64,000 nt of DNA from Massilia aurea (lineage in GTDB: Bacteria > Pseudomonadota > Gammaproteobacteria > Burkholderiales > Burkholderiaceae_D): contig NZ_JANUGZ010000004.1 in NCBI RefSeq assembly GCF_024753205.1, forward strand, positions 372,001 through 436,000, read 5' to 3'. Shown piece by piece: positions 37,542 through 46,715 of this stretch. The position numbers and the translations under genes were made by a program. The stretch's first letter is position 1; the number at the start of each line of letters is the position of its first letter. Below the pieces are notes generated by a model, which had not been told where the DNA came from, did not search any database, and was given only the letters and a program-made list of their open reading frames with translations.

Positions 37542-39955
37542 TGAAGAAAACAGACCACACCACCTTCGCGCACCTTGAACTTCCGGCCCTGCGCCGTCTT
37601 GCCGCCGGCGCCATGCTGTGCTGCGCCGCTTCCGCCGTCGTCACGACCCTGGCGCTGCCATTGTCGGCCTCCGCGCAAGAGACTGCGAACGCCGCAGCGC
37701 TCAGCTTCGTGAATGCCGACATCGAATCGGTGATCAAGGCGATCGGCCACTACACCGGCATGACCTTCATCATCGACCCGCGCGTGAAAGGCACGCTGAC
37801 GCTGGTATCCGAAAAGTCGCTCAGCAAGAGCGAAGCCTTTGGCCTGCTCACGTCGACCCTGCGCCTGCAGGGCTTCGCGGTGGTCACCAGCGGCGACGGT
37901 TATGCCAAGGTGGTGCCCGAGGCCGAAGCCAAGCTGCAATCCTCGCCCACGCAAGTGGGCGGCGTGCGCTCGAGCAAGGCTACCGGCGACCAGATCGCCA
38001 CACAGGTGTTCTACCTGTCGTACGAATCGGCCGCCAATCTCACCGCCGTGCTGCGGCCGCTGATTTCGCCGAACAACTCGATCATGGCCAACCCGGGCAA
38101 CAACACCCTGGTCGTGACCGATTACGCCGACAACCTGCGCCGCCTGGCGCGCATCATCGCCGCGCTCGACGCACCGGTGGCGGCCGAGCTCGACGTGATC
38201 CCGATCCGCAACGCCATCGCCAGCGATATCGCGCAACTCGTCACGCGCCTGATGGAGCCGGCCGCCGGCGGCGACTCGGGCCGCGTCACGGTGCTGGCCG
38301 ATCCGCGCACCAACGCCGTCATCGTGCGCGCGCCGTCGCAGGCCCGTGCCAACCTGGCCAAGAGCCTGATCGCGCGCCTCGACCAAGAGAGCTCCAGCCG
38401 CGGCAATATCCACGTCGTCTACCTGAAAAACGCCGACGCCAGCCGCGTCGCGCAAACGCTGCGCGCCGTCGTCTCGCAAGACGCCTCGGCCGTGCCGGTG
38501 CAGCAGCAGGGCACGTCGGGCAGCTCGATCACGTCGGGCACCGGCAGCGGGCAGGGCGGCAGCGGCGCTGGCGGCCTAGGTGGCCAGCAAGGCCAGCAGA
38601 GCAGCACCGGCATGGGCGGCACCGGCAACACCTTCGGCCAGCAAAGCCAGCTCACCGCCAACGCGGGTGGCGCCGGCGGCGGCCAGGGGTCCGGCTTCAT
38701 CCAGGCCGATGCCTCGACCAATAGCCTGATCATCACCGCACCGGACGCCGTCTACCGCAACCTGCGCTCGGTCATCGACCAGCTCGACGTGCGCCGTGCC
38801 CAGGTCTATATCGAGGCGCTGGTGGTCGAAGTCACGTCCAACAAGGCGTCCGAATTCGGCGTGCAGTGGGTTGGCGCCACGGGTGACTCTGACAGCAAAT
38901 ACCGCTTCGGCGGCTTGCAGAACTACACGGGCGGCGGCTCGAGCAGCAGCATCGTCAACCTGGCGCTGGCTGCCAGCCAGGGGACGGGCGCCACGACCAC
39001 GCCAAGCGTGCCGTCGGGCCTGACCTTCGGCCTGTTCCGCCAGATCGGCGGCGAGCTCGGCCTGGGCGCCGTGGCCCGCGCACTGGAAAACGACGGCAAC
39101 GCCAACATCCTGTCGACGCCAAACCTGATCACGCTCGACAACGAACTGGCCACCATCAAGGTCGGCCAGAACGTGCCGATCATCACCGGCTCGTACACCA
39201 CGTCGGGCAACAACAGCGGCAACCCGTTCCAGACGGTCGAACGGCAAGACGTCGGCCTGCTGCTCAAGGTGCGCCCGCAGATCTCGGAAGGCGGCACCAT
39301 CAAGATGGCCATCTACCACGAGAATTCGAGCGTCGATGCGTCCACCCGCAACCTGGCCTCGGGCCTGACGACCAATGTGCGCGCCATCGAAAGCAATGTG
39401 CTGGCCGACGATGGCCAGATCATCGTGCTGGGCGGCCTGATCGAAGACACCGAGGGCGACGGCGAAGAAAAAGTGCGCGGCCTGGGCGACATCCCGGTGC
39501 TGGGCAACCTGTTCAAGTACCGCACCCGCACACGCAACAAGACCAACCTGATGGTGTTCCTGCGCCCGGTCGTGGTGCGCAGCAAGGATGCGTCGAACTC
39601 GATCGCGATGGACCGCTACGAATTCATGCGCGCCGCTGGCGCTGCCGGCCGGCCGGAGGCTTCGCCGCTGCTGCGTGACCTGGGCGCGCCGCTGTTGCCG
39701 CCGCTGGTGGGCGGTCAGCCGCCGGCAGGTGGCGGCATGGCGACGCTGCCGGTCCAGGCGCCGCCGCCGGCCAACGCCGCGCCGGGCGCATCGAACGATG
39801 GCGCTGCCAATCGTCCGGGCGCCTCGCGTTCGAGCTCTGCAAACCCGGCGAGCAATGCTGCGGAAACTGTACCGGGCGCAGCATCTGGCACAGTATCTGG
39901 CGCCCCCGTGCCAGCCTCGCAATTTCGCCCGGTGACGCCACCGAACCGGGAGTAA
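37541..39955 (+). CDS. gspD: Type II secretion outer-membrane secretin GspD
   Basis: An 804-residue secretin. A signal peptide with an extended n-region (cut near residue 46, SASAQ) precedes N0-N3 domains and the beta-barrel secretin core (ending near residue 690: [11 protein letters not shown]). A Gly/Ser/Gln-rich loop (about 323-383) interrupts N3. The C-terminus carries a Pro/Ala-rich tail. It forms the 15-fold outer-membrane pore. The ATG overlaps the gspN stop (TAATG). Confidence 0.95.
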   Translation: MKKTDHTTFAHLELPALRRLAAGAMLCCAASAVVTTLALPLSASAQETANAAALSFVNADIESVIKAIGHYTGMTFIIDPRVKGTLTLVSEKSLSKSEAFGLLTSTLRLQGFAVVTSGDGYAKVVPEAEAKLQSSPTQVGGVRSSKATGDQIATQVFYLSYESAANLTAVLRPLISPNNSIMANPGNNTLVVTDYADNLRRLARIIAALDAPVAAELDVIPIRNAIASDIAQLVTRLMEPAAGGDSGRVTVLADPRTNAVIVRAPSQARANLAKSLIARLDQESSSRGNIHVVYLKNADASRVAQTLRAVVSQDASAVPVQQQGTSGSSITSGTGSGQGGSGAGGLGGQQGQQSSTGMGGTGNTFGQQSQLTANAGGAGGGQGSGFIQADASTNSLIITAPDAVYRNLRSVIDQLDVRRAQVYIEALVVEVTSNKASEFGVQWVGATGDSDSKYRFGGLQNYTGGGSSSSIVNLALAASQGTGATTTPSVPSGLTFGLFRQIGGELGLGAVARALENDGNANILSTPNLITLDNELATIKVGQNVPIITGSYTTSGNNSGNPFQTVERQDVGLLLKVRPQISEGGTIKMAIYHENSSVDASTRNLASGLTTNVRAIESNVLADDGQIIVLGGLIEDTEGDGEEKVRGLGDIPVLGNLFKYRTRTRNKTNLMVFLRPVVVRSKDASNSIAMDRYEFMRAAGAAGRPEASPLLRDLGAPLLPPLVGGQPPAGGGMATLPVQAPPPANAAPGASNDGAANRPGASRSSSANPASNAAETVPGAASGTVSGAPVPASQFRPVTPPNRE

Positions 39956-39959
39956 TCAC

Positions 39960-41381
39960 ATGACCAATCTCTTGCCCTACGCGTTCGCCCGTGACCACGT
40001 CGTCCTGGCGCGCGGCACTGGCGAACCGGGCCAGAGCGTCGAAGTGCTGGTCTCCAGCGCGACCGCGCCGGCCGCCATCGCCGAGGTGTCGCGCCGCTTT
40101 GGCCGCATCCAGCTGCGCCGCATGGACAAGGACGAGCTCGACACCGTCATCGCCGGCGCCTATGCCGGCGGCGGCAACGACGCCTCGCAGGTCGTCGACG
40201 AGTTCGATGCCGACCTCGACCTGACCAAGCTGCTGCAGGACGTCCCCGCAATCGAAGACCTGCTCGAATCGTCCGACGACGCGCCCGTGATCCGGATGAT
40301 CAATGCGCTGCTGACGCAATCGCTGCGCGAAGGTGCATCCGATATCCATATCGAACCGTTCGAGCAGACGTCGGTCGTGCGCTTTCGCATCGACGGCGCG
40401 CTGCGCGATATCGTGCGGCCCAAAAAGGCCATCCACGCGTCGCTGATCTCGCGTATCAAGATCATGTCGCAGCTCGACATCGCCGAAAAACGCCTGCCGC
40501 AGGATGGCCGCATCACGCTGCGGGTGGGTGGCAAGCCGGTCGACGTGCGCGTCTCGACGCTGCCGACCGGCCACGGTGAGCGCGCCGTGCTGCGTCTGCT
40601 CGACAAGGAGGCAGGGCGCCTCGACCTGTCGCACCTGGGCATGGCCAGCGACCTGCTGCCGCAGTTCGACCGCCTGATCAACCAGCCGCACGGCATCGTG
40701 CTGGTCACGGGCCCGACCGGCTCGGGCAAGACCACGACGCTGTACGCGGCGCTGTCGCGCCTGAACGCGGCGACCGCCAACATCATGACGGTCGAAGACC
40801 CGATCGAGTACGACCTGAACGGCGTCGGCCAGACCCAGGTCAATGCCCGCATCGACATGACGTTCGCAAAAGCGCTGCGCGCCATCCTGCGCCAGGACCC
40901 TGACATCATCATGATCGGCGAGATCCGCGACCTGGAAACGGCGCAGATTGCCGTCCAGGCATCGCTGACGGGTCACCTGGTGCTGGCCACGCTGCACACC
41001 AACGATGCGGCCTCGGCCGTGACGCGCCTGCTCGACATGGGCATCGAACCGTTCCTGCTGTCCTCGTCGCTGCTGGGCGTGATGGCCCAGCGCCTCGTGC
41101 GTAAACTCTGCTCGCAGTGCAAGACCTTCGACGGCACCACCTGGCACGCGGTCGGTTGCGAGCGCTGCGGCCACACCGGTTACCACGGCCGCGTCGGCGT
41201 CTACGAGCTGCTCGAGACCACCGACCAGATCCGCGCCCAGATCCACAACCGGGCGTCCGAAGCCGACATCCGCGTCGCGGCGCTGGGCGTGGGCATGAAG
41301 ACCATGCGCGAGGACGGCGAACGCTGGCTGCTCGATGGCACCACCACACGGGCCGAAATCGTGCGCGTGACCAAGGACTAA
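39960..41381 (+). CDS. gspE: Type II secretion ATPase GspE
   Basis: A 473-residue assembly ATPase. N-terminal GspL-binding region, N2 domain with the conserved SDIHIEP, and the RecA-like domain. Walker A is [10 protein letters not shown] at about 251-260, with [21 protein letters not shown] and HTNDA. The C-terminal tetracysteine zinc motif is CSQC...CERC. It drives pseudopilus growth from the cytosolic side. Confidence 0.96.
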   Translation: MTNLLPYAFARDHVVLARGTGEPGQSVEVLVSSATAPAAIAEVSRRFGRIQLRRMDKDELDTVIAGAYAGGGNDASQVVDEFDADLDLTKLLQDVPAIEDLLESSDDAPVIRMINALLTQSLREGASDIHIEPFEQTSVVRFRIDGALRDIVRPKKAIHASLISRIKIMSQLDIAEKRLPQDGRITLRVGGKPVDVRVSTLPTGHGERAVLRLLDKEAGRLDLSHLGMASDLLPQFDRLINQPHGIVLVTGPTGSGKTTTLYAALSRLNAATANIMTVEDPIEYDLNGVGQTQVNARIDMTFAKALRAILRQDPDIIMIGEIRDLETAQIAVQASLTGHLVLATLHTNDAASAVTRLLDMGIEPFLLSSSLLGVMAQRLVRKLCSQCKTFDGTTWHAVGCERCGHTGYHGRVGVYELLETTDQIRAQIHNRASEADIRVAALGVGMKTMREDGERWLLDGTTTRAEIVRVTKD

Positions 41382-41384
41382 CCG

Positions 41385-42605
41385 ATGCCGGCATTTCGTT
41401 ACGAGGCCGTCGACAACGGGGGCGCTACCCGCAAGGGCGTGGTCAACGCCGACAGCCCGCGCGCCGCGCGTGCCGACCTGCGCGCGCAGGGCCTGACGCC
41501 GCTGAGCGTCGAGGCCATCGCAGCCCAGCTCGATGCCGCCGGCGTGGCCCGTTCGCGCGGCATCGGCGAGCGCCTGTCGCAAAACGAGCTGGCCCTGTTC
41601 ACGCGCCAGCTGGCCAGCCTGCTGGAGGCCGGCCTGCCGCTCGAGCAAGCGTTTACCGCCTTGCTCGAACAGGCCGAGCGCCCGTACGTGCGCGACCTGG
41701 TCGCGTCGATCCGCGCCGAAGTCATCGGCGGCTCGGCCTTCTCCACCGCCCTGACGCACCACCCGCGCGACTTCGCCGAGATTTACCGGGCGCTGGTCGG
41801 CTCGGGCGAGCAGATCGGTCAACTGTCGCGCGTGCTCTCGCGCCTGGCCGACTACATCGAGCGCCGCAACGCCCTCGTGCAGAAGGTGCGCCTGGCGTTC
41901 ACGTATCCGGCGATCGTCACCGTGGTCGCGTTTGCGATCGTGATTTTCCTGCTCACCTACGTGGTGCCGCAGATCGTCTCGGTGTTTGCCAATACCAAGC
42001 AAAAGCTGCCATTTCTCACGGTCGTCATGCTGGCCGTGTCCGACTTCGTGCGTGCGTATGGGATTTATGTCGGCATCCTGATTGCCGGCGCGTTCTGGCT
42101 GTGGCGGCGCGCGCTGCGCAATCCCGTGCTCAAGCGCCGCTGGCACACGTGGCTGTTGACCGCGCCCATCTACGGCAAGTTCGAACGCAGCCTGAACACC
42201 GCGCGCTTTGCCAGCACGCTGGCGATCACCACCGGCTCGGGCGTGCCGATCCTGCGCGCGCTCGACACCAGCCGCGAGACGCTGTCGAACGTGGCGATGG
42301 CCGAACTGGTCGAGCAGGCCACGGCCAGCGTGCGCGAAGGCGTGAGCCTGGCGCGCGCGCTGTCGGCGCAAAAGCTGTTTCCACCGATGCTCGTGCACAT
42401 GATCCGCGCCGGCGAAATCACCGGCGAACTGCCGGCCATGCTCGAGCGGGCCGCCAATTCGCAGCAAGCCGATCTCGAACGCCGCACGCTGACCATCGCC
42501 GGCCTGCTCGAGCCGGTGCTGATCCTGGCGATGGGCCTGGTCGTGCTGCTGATCGTGCTGGCCGTTTTGATGCCGATCATCGAAATCAATCAGCTGGTGC
42601 AATAA
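41385..42605 (+). CDS. gspF: Type II secretion inner-membrane platform protein GspF
   Basis: A 406-residue platform protein with two repeated helical domains and three membrane helices (about 172-198, 222-245 and 375-400). [23 protein letters not shown] and the repeat [19 protein letters not shown] are family signatures. It anchors the pseudopilus base. It follows gspE by 3 bp. Confidence 0.95.
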   Translation: MPAFRYEAVDNGGATRKGVVNADSPRAARADLRAQGLTPLSVEAIAAQLDAAGVARSRGIGERLSQNELALFTRQLASLLEAGLPLEQAFTALLEQAERPYVRDLVASIRAEVIGGSAFSTALTHHPRDFAEIYRALVGSGEQIGQLSRVLSRLADYIERRNALVQKVRLAFTYPAIVTVVAFAIVIFLLTYVVPQIVSVFANTKQKLPFLTVVMLAVSDFVRAYGIYVGILIAGAFWLWRRALRNPVLKRRWHTWLLTAPIYGKFERSLNTARFASTLAITTGSGVPILRALDTSRETLSNVAMAELVEQATASVREGVSLARALSAQKLFPPMLVHMIRAGEITGELPAMLERAANSQQADLERRTLTIAGLLEPVLILAMGLVVLLIVLAVLMPIIEINQLVQ

Positions 42606-42647
42606 GAATCGCGCAGCAATGCCTATGACCGAGATGCGAAAGACACC

Positions 42648-43289
42648 ATGAACAAGCGTTTGCCCCTTCTTTTGACCCTGCTGGCCCTGCTCGTGCTGGC
42701 CGCTTCGGGCGCCTATTGGATCCTGCAGCTATACAAGCCCGAGCAGCGCCCGCTGGCCGCAGCGCCGCTGGCGACCCAGCCAGCGCCGAGTCCGGAAGCT
42801 GCAGCCACGCTGTTCGGCGGACAGCCGACGGTCGCGATTTCCAGTTTCCAGTTGACCGGTGTGGTCTCGGCCGGCGCGAACAGCGCCGTGATCCTGGTGG
42901 CCGACGGATCGCCGCCGAAAGCGGTGCGCATCGGCCGCGAAATCGCGCCCGGCGTCGTGGTGGCCGAAGTGCATCGGCGTTATGTGATGTTGTCCGACAG
43001 CGGCGTCATGAAGCGCGTCGAACTGGCGCCCGATGCCGGCCAGTCGAGTGCGATCAGCCAGCCGGTGCCGCGTGCGATGCCGCCGCAGCCGATGATGGAA
43101 CCGCAAATGGCGCCGGGCGTCGTCAGTGCGCCGCCGATGATGCAGAGCGCACCGCCGAATGGCAATCCGCAAGGGATGCAGGGCCAGCCCCGCGATCCGC
43201 CGCCGGAGCAGGACAACCCGGGCCAGCAAGGCCAGCCGCAGATGCCACAGAACGCGCAGCCAATGAACGGCGAGCGGCCGGTGATGTAA
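42648..43289 (+). CDS. gspC: GspC-like type II secretion protein without PDZ domain
   Basis: A 213-residue protein with one N-terminal helix (about 5-27), then an HR-type domain (about 60-125; FQLTGVVSAGANSAVILVADG and RIGREIAPGVVVAEV) that in GspC contacts the secretin N0 domain. The remaining ~75 residues are Pro/Gln/Met-rich, and no PDZ or coiled-coil region is seen. Usual GspC proteins are about 270-300 residues, so this is a short form. It ends the gsp operon, 42 bp after gspF. Confidence 0.8.
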   Translation: MNKRLPLLLTLLALLVLAASGAYWILQLYKPEQRPLAAAPLATQPAPSPEAAATLFGGQPTVAISSFQLTGVVSAGANSAVILVADGSPPKAVRIGREIAPGVVVAEVHRRYVMLSDSGVMKRVELAPDAGQSSAISQPVPRAMPPQPMMEPQMAPGVVSAPPMMQSAPPNGNPQGMQGQPRDPPPEQDNPGQQGQPQMPQNAQPMNGERPVM

Positions 43290-43342
43290 TCGCTGCGGCG
43301 CAGGCAGCGTGGCCGAGAATCAGCCGCCGCAGCAGTAGCCGC

Positions 43343-44074
43343 TTAGCGCCGCAATGCCGTAAACGCCGCCAGTTCCCACGACCTGAAGCCCAGCAGCAGC
43401 GTATGCCCCTTGCGCTCGTCGGCCGGCAGGCGCCGGTCGTTGCGGTGCAGGCGCGCCAGTTCGGCCGCCAATTGATCGATCTTCAGCGACAGTTCGAGCG
43501 CACTGGCCGGCGACAGCCGCGCCGGCAGGCACAGCAGCGCTTCGCCAGCCCCATCGAAGCGGCCCGAGAAGTAATCGTTCACCACGTTCTCGCGGAAGAA
43601 ATGCTGCACCGGCCCATCCGGCAGCCAGCGAAATGCATTCGACACCCGCAGCAGGTAGCGGTTCAGCGGTTTCAGTTCAATCAGGCCCAGCCGGTCGAGC
43701 TCGGCCAGTAGCGTGATGCACTCGGCCTCGGTCAGGTCATAGGTTTCGATGATCTGTTCGATGCTCCAGTGGCCCAGGCAGCAGATCGCCATCAGCAGCA
43801 GGCGCGGGTTGGCAACGATCGAGCGTTCCTGCGTCAGGCTCAGCGCATCGAGCTGAGGCCGCGCCTCGATCGCTCCGCGCAGCAAGTCTTCCAGGCCAAT
43901 GCCGGTGGCCTGGCAAATCTCCGCCAGGCGCGACAGCGCCATATCCTTTTGCCCGAACATGCGCTTGACGCTCGATTCGCTCACGCCAATGCGCTCGGAC
44001 AGCGTTTTATACGTGATGCCAGCGGCGCGCAAGCGTATGCGCAGGGCGTCGAGGATCAGATCGGGTGAACTCAT
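43343..44074 (-). CDS. XRE-type helix-turn-helix regulator
   Basis: A 243-residue protein. Residues 1-65 form a Cro/CI-type helix-turn-helix (YKTLSERIGVSESSVKRMF). The C-terminal ~175 residues look like a second, winged-helix-type region (TEAECITLLAELDRLGLIELKPLNRYLL) followed by an alpha-helical part. Its targets are unknown. It is convergent with gspC. The start at 44074 gives the helix-turn-helix at the N-terminus without extra sequence. Confidence 0.8.
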   Translation of the reverse strand: MSSPDLILDALRIRLRAAGITYKTLSERIGVSESSVKRMFGQKDMALSRLAEICQATGIGLEDLLRGAIEARPQLDALSLTQERSIVANPRLLLMAICCLGHWSIEQIIETYDLTEAECITLLAELDRLGLIELKPLNRYLLRVSNAFRWLPDGPVQHFFRENVVNDYFSGRFDGAGEALLCLPARLSPASALELSLKIDQLAAELARLHRNDRRLPADERKGHTLLLGFRSWELAAFTALRR

Positions 44075-44163
44075 GGACAATCCAGAGAAAATGACAACGG
44101 CTGACTTTAACGTTGAATCACGGTGTGGACAAGGCGCGTACAGCCAATGGTGTGCCGCTGGCC

Positions 44164-44188
44164 AAAAAAACGGACACCGAAGTGTCCG
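44164..44188 (-). terminator. Terminator after the 67-residue gene
   Basis: On the - strand, CGGACAC-TTCG-GTGTCCG is followed by seven T residues. The stable TTCG tetraloop hairpin ends the hslVU-small-protein transcript. Confidence 0.85.
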
Positions 44189-44222
44189 CAAAGAGTGTAT
44201 TCAGAGTAGAACTGGCGCCGGT

Positions 44223-44426
44223 TCAGTCGTCGTCGCCCGCCACCAGCTTGACCTTCCTGAGCGCCTGCTTGGCGGCAGTACGCTCGCTCGAGAGCGGCTT
44301 GGCATGCGGGCCGGCGGCGCGCGCCTTGGCCAGCGCGGCGATGGGATTGCGCGGCTTGCCCGCTTGCTGCGACGGTTCGATCCGCAACCGCATTTTTTGC
44401 CGCGTCGCCAATGCCTTGTTTGCCAT
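44223..44426 (-). CDS. Small basic protein, unknown function
   Basis: A 67-residue protein, strongly basic and Ala/Lys/Arg-rich (MANKALATRQKMRLRI...) with a C-terminal acidic GDDD. GGAGG lies 6 nt before the ATG, and a clean terminator follows, so it is probably a real gene at the end of the hslVU transcript, 19 bp after hslU. I do not recognise a family. The basic surface could suit nucleic-acid or ribosome contact, which is speculation. Confidence 0.65.
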   Translation of the reverse strand: MANKALATRQKMRLRIEPSQQAGKPRNPIAALAKARAAGPHAKPLSSERTAAKQALRKVKLVAGDDD

Positions 44427-44445
44427 GCCGGCCTCCGCAAAAAAA

Positions 44446-45795
44446 TTACAGCACGTAGCGTGACAGGTCTTCGTTGACCGCCAGCGCGTCGAGTCGTTCG
44501 TTAACAAAGGCCGCGTCGATGCGCACCACCTGGTCTTTTTCCGACCCGGCAGTAAACGAGATTTCTTCGAGCAGCTTTTCCATCACCGTGTACAGGCGGC
44601 GCGCGCCAATGTTCTCGGTGCGCTCGTTGACCGAGAACGCGATCTCGGCCAGGCGATGGATGCCTTCGTCCAGGAACTCGACCTGCACGCCTTCGGTGGC
44701 CAGCAGCGCCTGGTATTGCTTGGTCAGGCTGGCGTGGGTCGACGTCAGGATGCTCTTGAAGTCTTCGATCGACAGCGACTCGAGCTCGACGCGAATCGGG
44801 AAGCGGCCCTGCAACTCGGGGATCAGGTCCGATGGCTTGGACAGGTGGAACGCGCCCGATGCGATGAACAGGATGTGGTCGGTCTTGATCATCCCGTACT
44901 TGGTGTTCACCGTCGTGCCTTCGACCAGCGGCAGCAGGTCGCGCTGCACGCCGGCGCGCGAGACATCGGCGCCGCCGTGCTCGGAGCGGGTCGCGATCTT
45001 GTCGATCTCGTCGAGGAACACGATGCCGTTCTGCTCGACGTTGGCGATGGCCTTTTGCTTGAGCTCGTCTTCGTTAAGCAGCTTGCCAGCTTCTTCGTCG
45101 ATCAGGATCTTCATGGCTTCCTGCACCTTGAGCTTGCGCGGCTTCTTGCGTGCGCCGTTGGCGCCGGCAAACATCGACTTGATCTGCTCGGTCATTTCTT
45201 CCATGCCCGGTGGCGCCATGATTTCCATCTGCGGCGCAGCGTCAGAGACTTCGATCTCGATTTCGCGATCGTCGAGCGCGCCTTCGCGAAGGCGCTTGCG
45301 GAAGGTCTGGCGCGTGGCGTCGCCTTCCTTGCTGTCCGGCGTATTGGCGGTGTTGAAGCCAAAGTCGCGCGCCGGCGGCACCAGGATGTCGATGATGCGG
45401 TCTTCGGCGGCGTCTTCGGCGCGCTGGCGCACTTTCTTCGCTTCGCTGGCGCGGGTCTGCTTGATGCCGATGTCGATCAGGTCGCGGATGATGGTGTCGA
45501 CGTCGCGCCCGACATAGCCGACCTCAGTGAACTTGGTCGCTTCGATCTTGATGAACGGCGCATCGGCCAGCTTGGCCAGGCGGCGCGCGATCTCGGTCTT
45601 GCCGACGCCCGTCGGGCCGATCATCAGGATGTTCTTCGGCGTGATTTCGTAGCGCAGCGGTTCCTCGACCTGCTGGCGGCGCCAGCGGTTACGCAGCGCG
45701 ATCGCGACGGCCTTCTTGGCCTTGCCTTGGCCGACGACGTGCTTGTCCAGCTCGGAGACGATTTCGGGTGGGGTCATGTTCATGAAGCTGTTCAT
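44446..45795 (-). CDS. hslU: HslUV protease ATPase subunit HslU
   Basis: A 449-residue AAA+ unfoldase. Walker [18 protein letters not shown], Walker [11 protein letters not shown] and the sensor regions are intact. The I-domain (about 110-240) contains the charged insertion. The C-terminus ends RYVL, the segment that inserts into HslV. Unfolds substrates for HslV. The start ([13 protein letters not shown]) directly follows the hslV stop; ATG 45783 is also possible. Confidence 0.95.
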   Translation of the reverse strand: MNSFMNMTPPEIVSELDKHVVGQGKAKKAVAIALRNRWRRQQVEEPLRYEITPKNILMIGPTGVGKTEIARRLAKLADAPFIKIEATKFTEVGYVGRDVDTIIRDLIDIGIKQTRASEAKKVRQRAEDAAEDRIIDILVPPARDFGFNTANTPDSKEGDATRQTFRKRLREGALDDREIEIEVSDAAPQMEIMAPPGMEEMTEQIKSMFAGANGARKKPRKLKVQEAMKILIDEEAGKLLNEDELKQKAIANVEQNGIVFLDEIDKIATRSEHGGADVSRAGVQRDLLPLVEGTTVNTKYGMIKTDHILFIASGAFHLSKPSDLIPELQGRFPIRVELESLSIEDFKSILTSTHASLTKQYQALLATEGVQVEFLDEGIHRLAEIAFSVNERTENIGARRLYTVMEKLLEEISFTAGSEKDQVVRIDAAFVNERLDALAVNEDLSRYVL

Positions 45796-45796
45796 A

Positions 45797-46333
45797 TCAG
45801 TCCAGGGTCTCGATGATGTGGGACATGTTCGTGTAGATGCACAGTTCGCCTGCAATGGTCAGCGCCTTCTTGACCACTTCGGCAGGCGCCATGTCGGTGT
45901 TCTCGTACAGGGCCTTGGCGGCCGACTGGGCATAGATGCCGCCGGAGCCGATCGCGCCGATGCCGTCTTCCGGCTCGAGCACGTCGCCATTGCCGGTGAT
46001 GATCAGGGTGGACTCGCGGTCGGCCACGAGCAGCATGGCTTCCAGGCGGCGCAGCACGCGGTCGGTGCGCCAGTCCTTGGCCAGCTCGACCGAGGCGCGC
46101 AGCAGGTTGCCCTGGTGCTTTTCAAGTTTGCCCTCGAAGCGATCGAGCAGCGTGAAGGCGTCGGCGGTGCCGCCGGCGAAACCGCACAGGACCTTGCCCT
46201 GATACAGCTTGCGCACCTTGCGGGCCGAGCCCTTCATGACGACGTTGCCGAGCGTGACCTGCCCATCGCCGCCGAGCGCGACCTGATTGCCGCGGCGTAC
46301 GCTGACGATGGTTGTACCGTGAAATTGTTCCAT
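45797..46333 (-). CDS. hslV: HslUV protease proteolytic subunit HslV
   Basis: A 178-residue proteasome-like peptidase. The catalytic N-terminal threonine follows a short propeptide ([14 protein letters not shown]). [10 protein letters not shown] and [14 protein letters not shown] are family motifs. Forms a double hexameric ring with HslU. The first gene of the hslVU unit, preceded by a repeat-filled spacer. Confidence 0.95.
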   Translation of the reverse strand: MEQFHGTTIVSVRRGNQVALGGDGQVTLGNVVMKGSARKVRKLYQGKVLCGFAGGTADAFTLLDRFEGKLEKHQGNLLRASVELAKDWRTDRVLRRLEAMLLVADRESTLIITGNGDVLEPEDGIGAIGSGGIYAQSAAKALYENTDMAPAEVVKKALTIAGELCIYTNMSHIIETLD

Positions 46334-46420
46334 TTTTACCTCGTGATTGTCTGGCTACCAGCAGGTGGGGACCGTGCGCGGGATTGCAAGATTATCCGAA
46401 CGGGAAATACGGATGCGCTT

Positions 46421-46543
46421 CCACAGCCGGGGTCAGGTCTGACATTCAGACACGACCTCAGCCTTAGCCACTTCCAACATTGCCACAGCCGGGGTCAGGT
46501 CTGACATTTGGACACGACCTCAGCCTTAGCCACTTCCAACAGT
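46421..46543. repeat. Tandem direct repeat, two units of about 62 bp
   Basis: Unit 1 (46421-46482) and unit 2 (46483-46543) each begin CCACAGCCGGGGTCAGGTCT and end CTTAGCCACTTCCAACA. Apart from the last few bases they differ only in three adjacent positions near the middle (TTCAGACA versus TTTGGACA). Confidence 0.9.
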
Positions 46544-46603
46544 ATCTTGCCCGGTAGTCGCATGGTCCAGTGCCAGCTAGTTCCGGCTACGCTACTGTCG
46601 AGA

Positions 46604-46703
46604 TCGTGTCCGAATGTCAGACCTGACCCCGGCTTTTCGGTAGAGCTCGTGTCCGAATGTCAGACCTGACCCCGGCTTTTAATAACCTGACCCGGGTTTT
46701 CGG
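46604..46703. repeat. Inverted copies of the GGGGTCAGGTCTGACA repeat
   Basis: TCGTGTCCGAATGTCAGACC followed by TGACCCCGGCTTTT occurs at 46604-46637 and again at 46647-46680. Each is the reverse complement of the core of the 46421-46543 units. A partial third copy (ACCTGACCCGGGTTTTCGG) ends near 46703. The block can fold into long hairpins. Confidence 0.9.
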
Positions 46704-46715
46704 TGTGCTGTAGCG

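Larger units (their letters stand above)
46334..46715. other. Spacer between hslV and the STAS protein gene, mostly repeats
   Basis: A 380-bp non-coding gap. Its right part (46421-46703) is filled with direct and inverted copies of a short repeat (listed separately). The left 87 bp should hold the hslV promoter; no clear -35/-10 pair was found. No RNA gene seen. Confidence 0.6.

Noticed and set aside
39624..42602. 992-codon open frame on the - strand opposite gspD-gspE-gspF
   Set aside because: It is antisense to three well-supported gsp genes. It is Arg/His/Gln-rich without protein-like motifs, and arises from high GC content and codon bias of the true genes.
46421..46703. CRISPR array
   Set aside because: Repeat units are 62 bp with no regular spacers, include inverted copies, and no cas genes are nearby.
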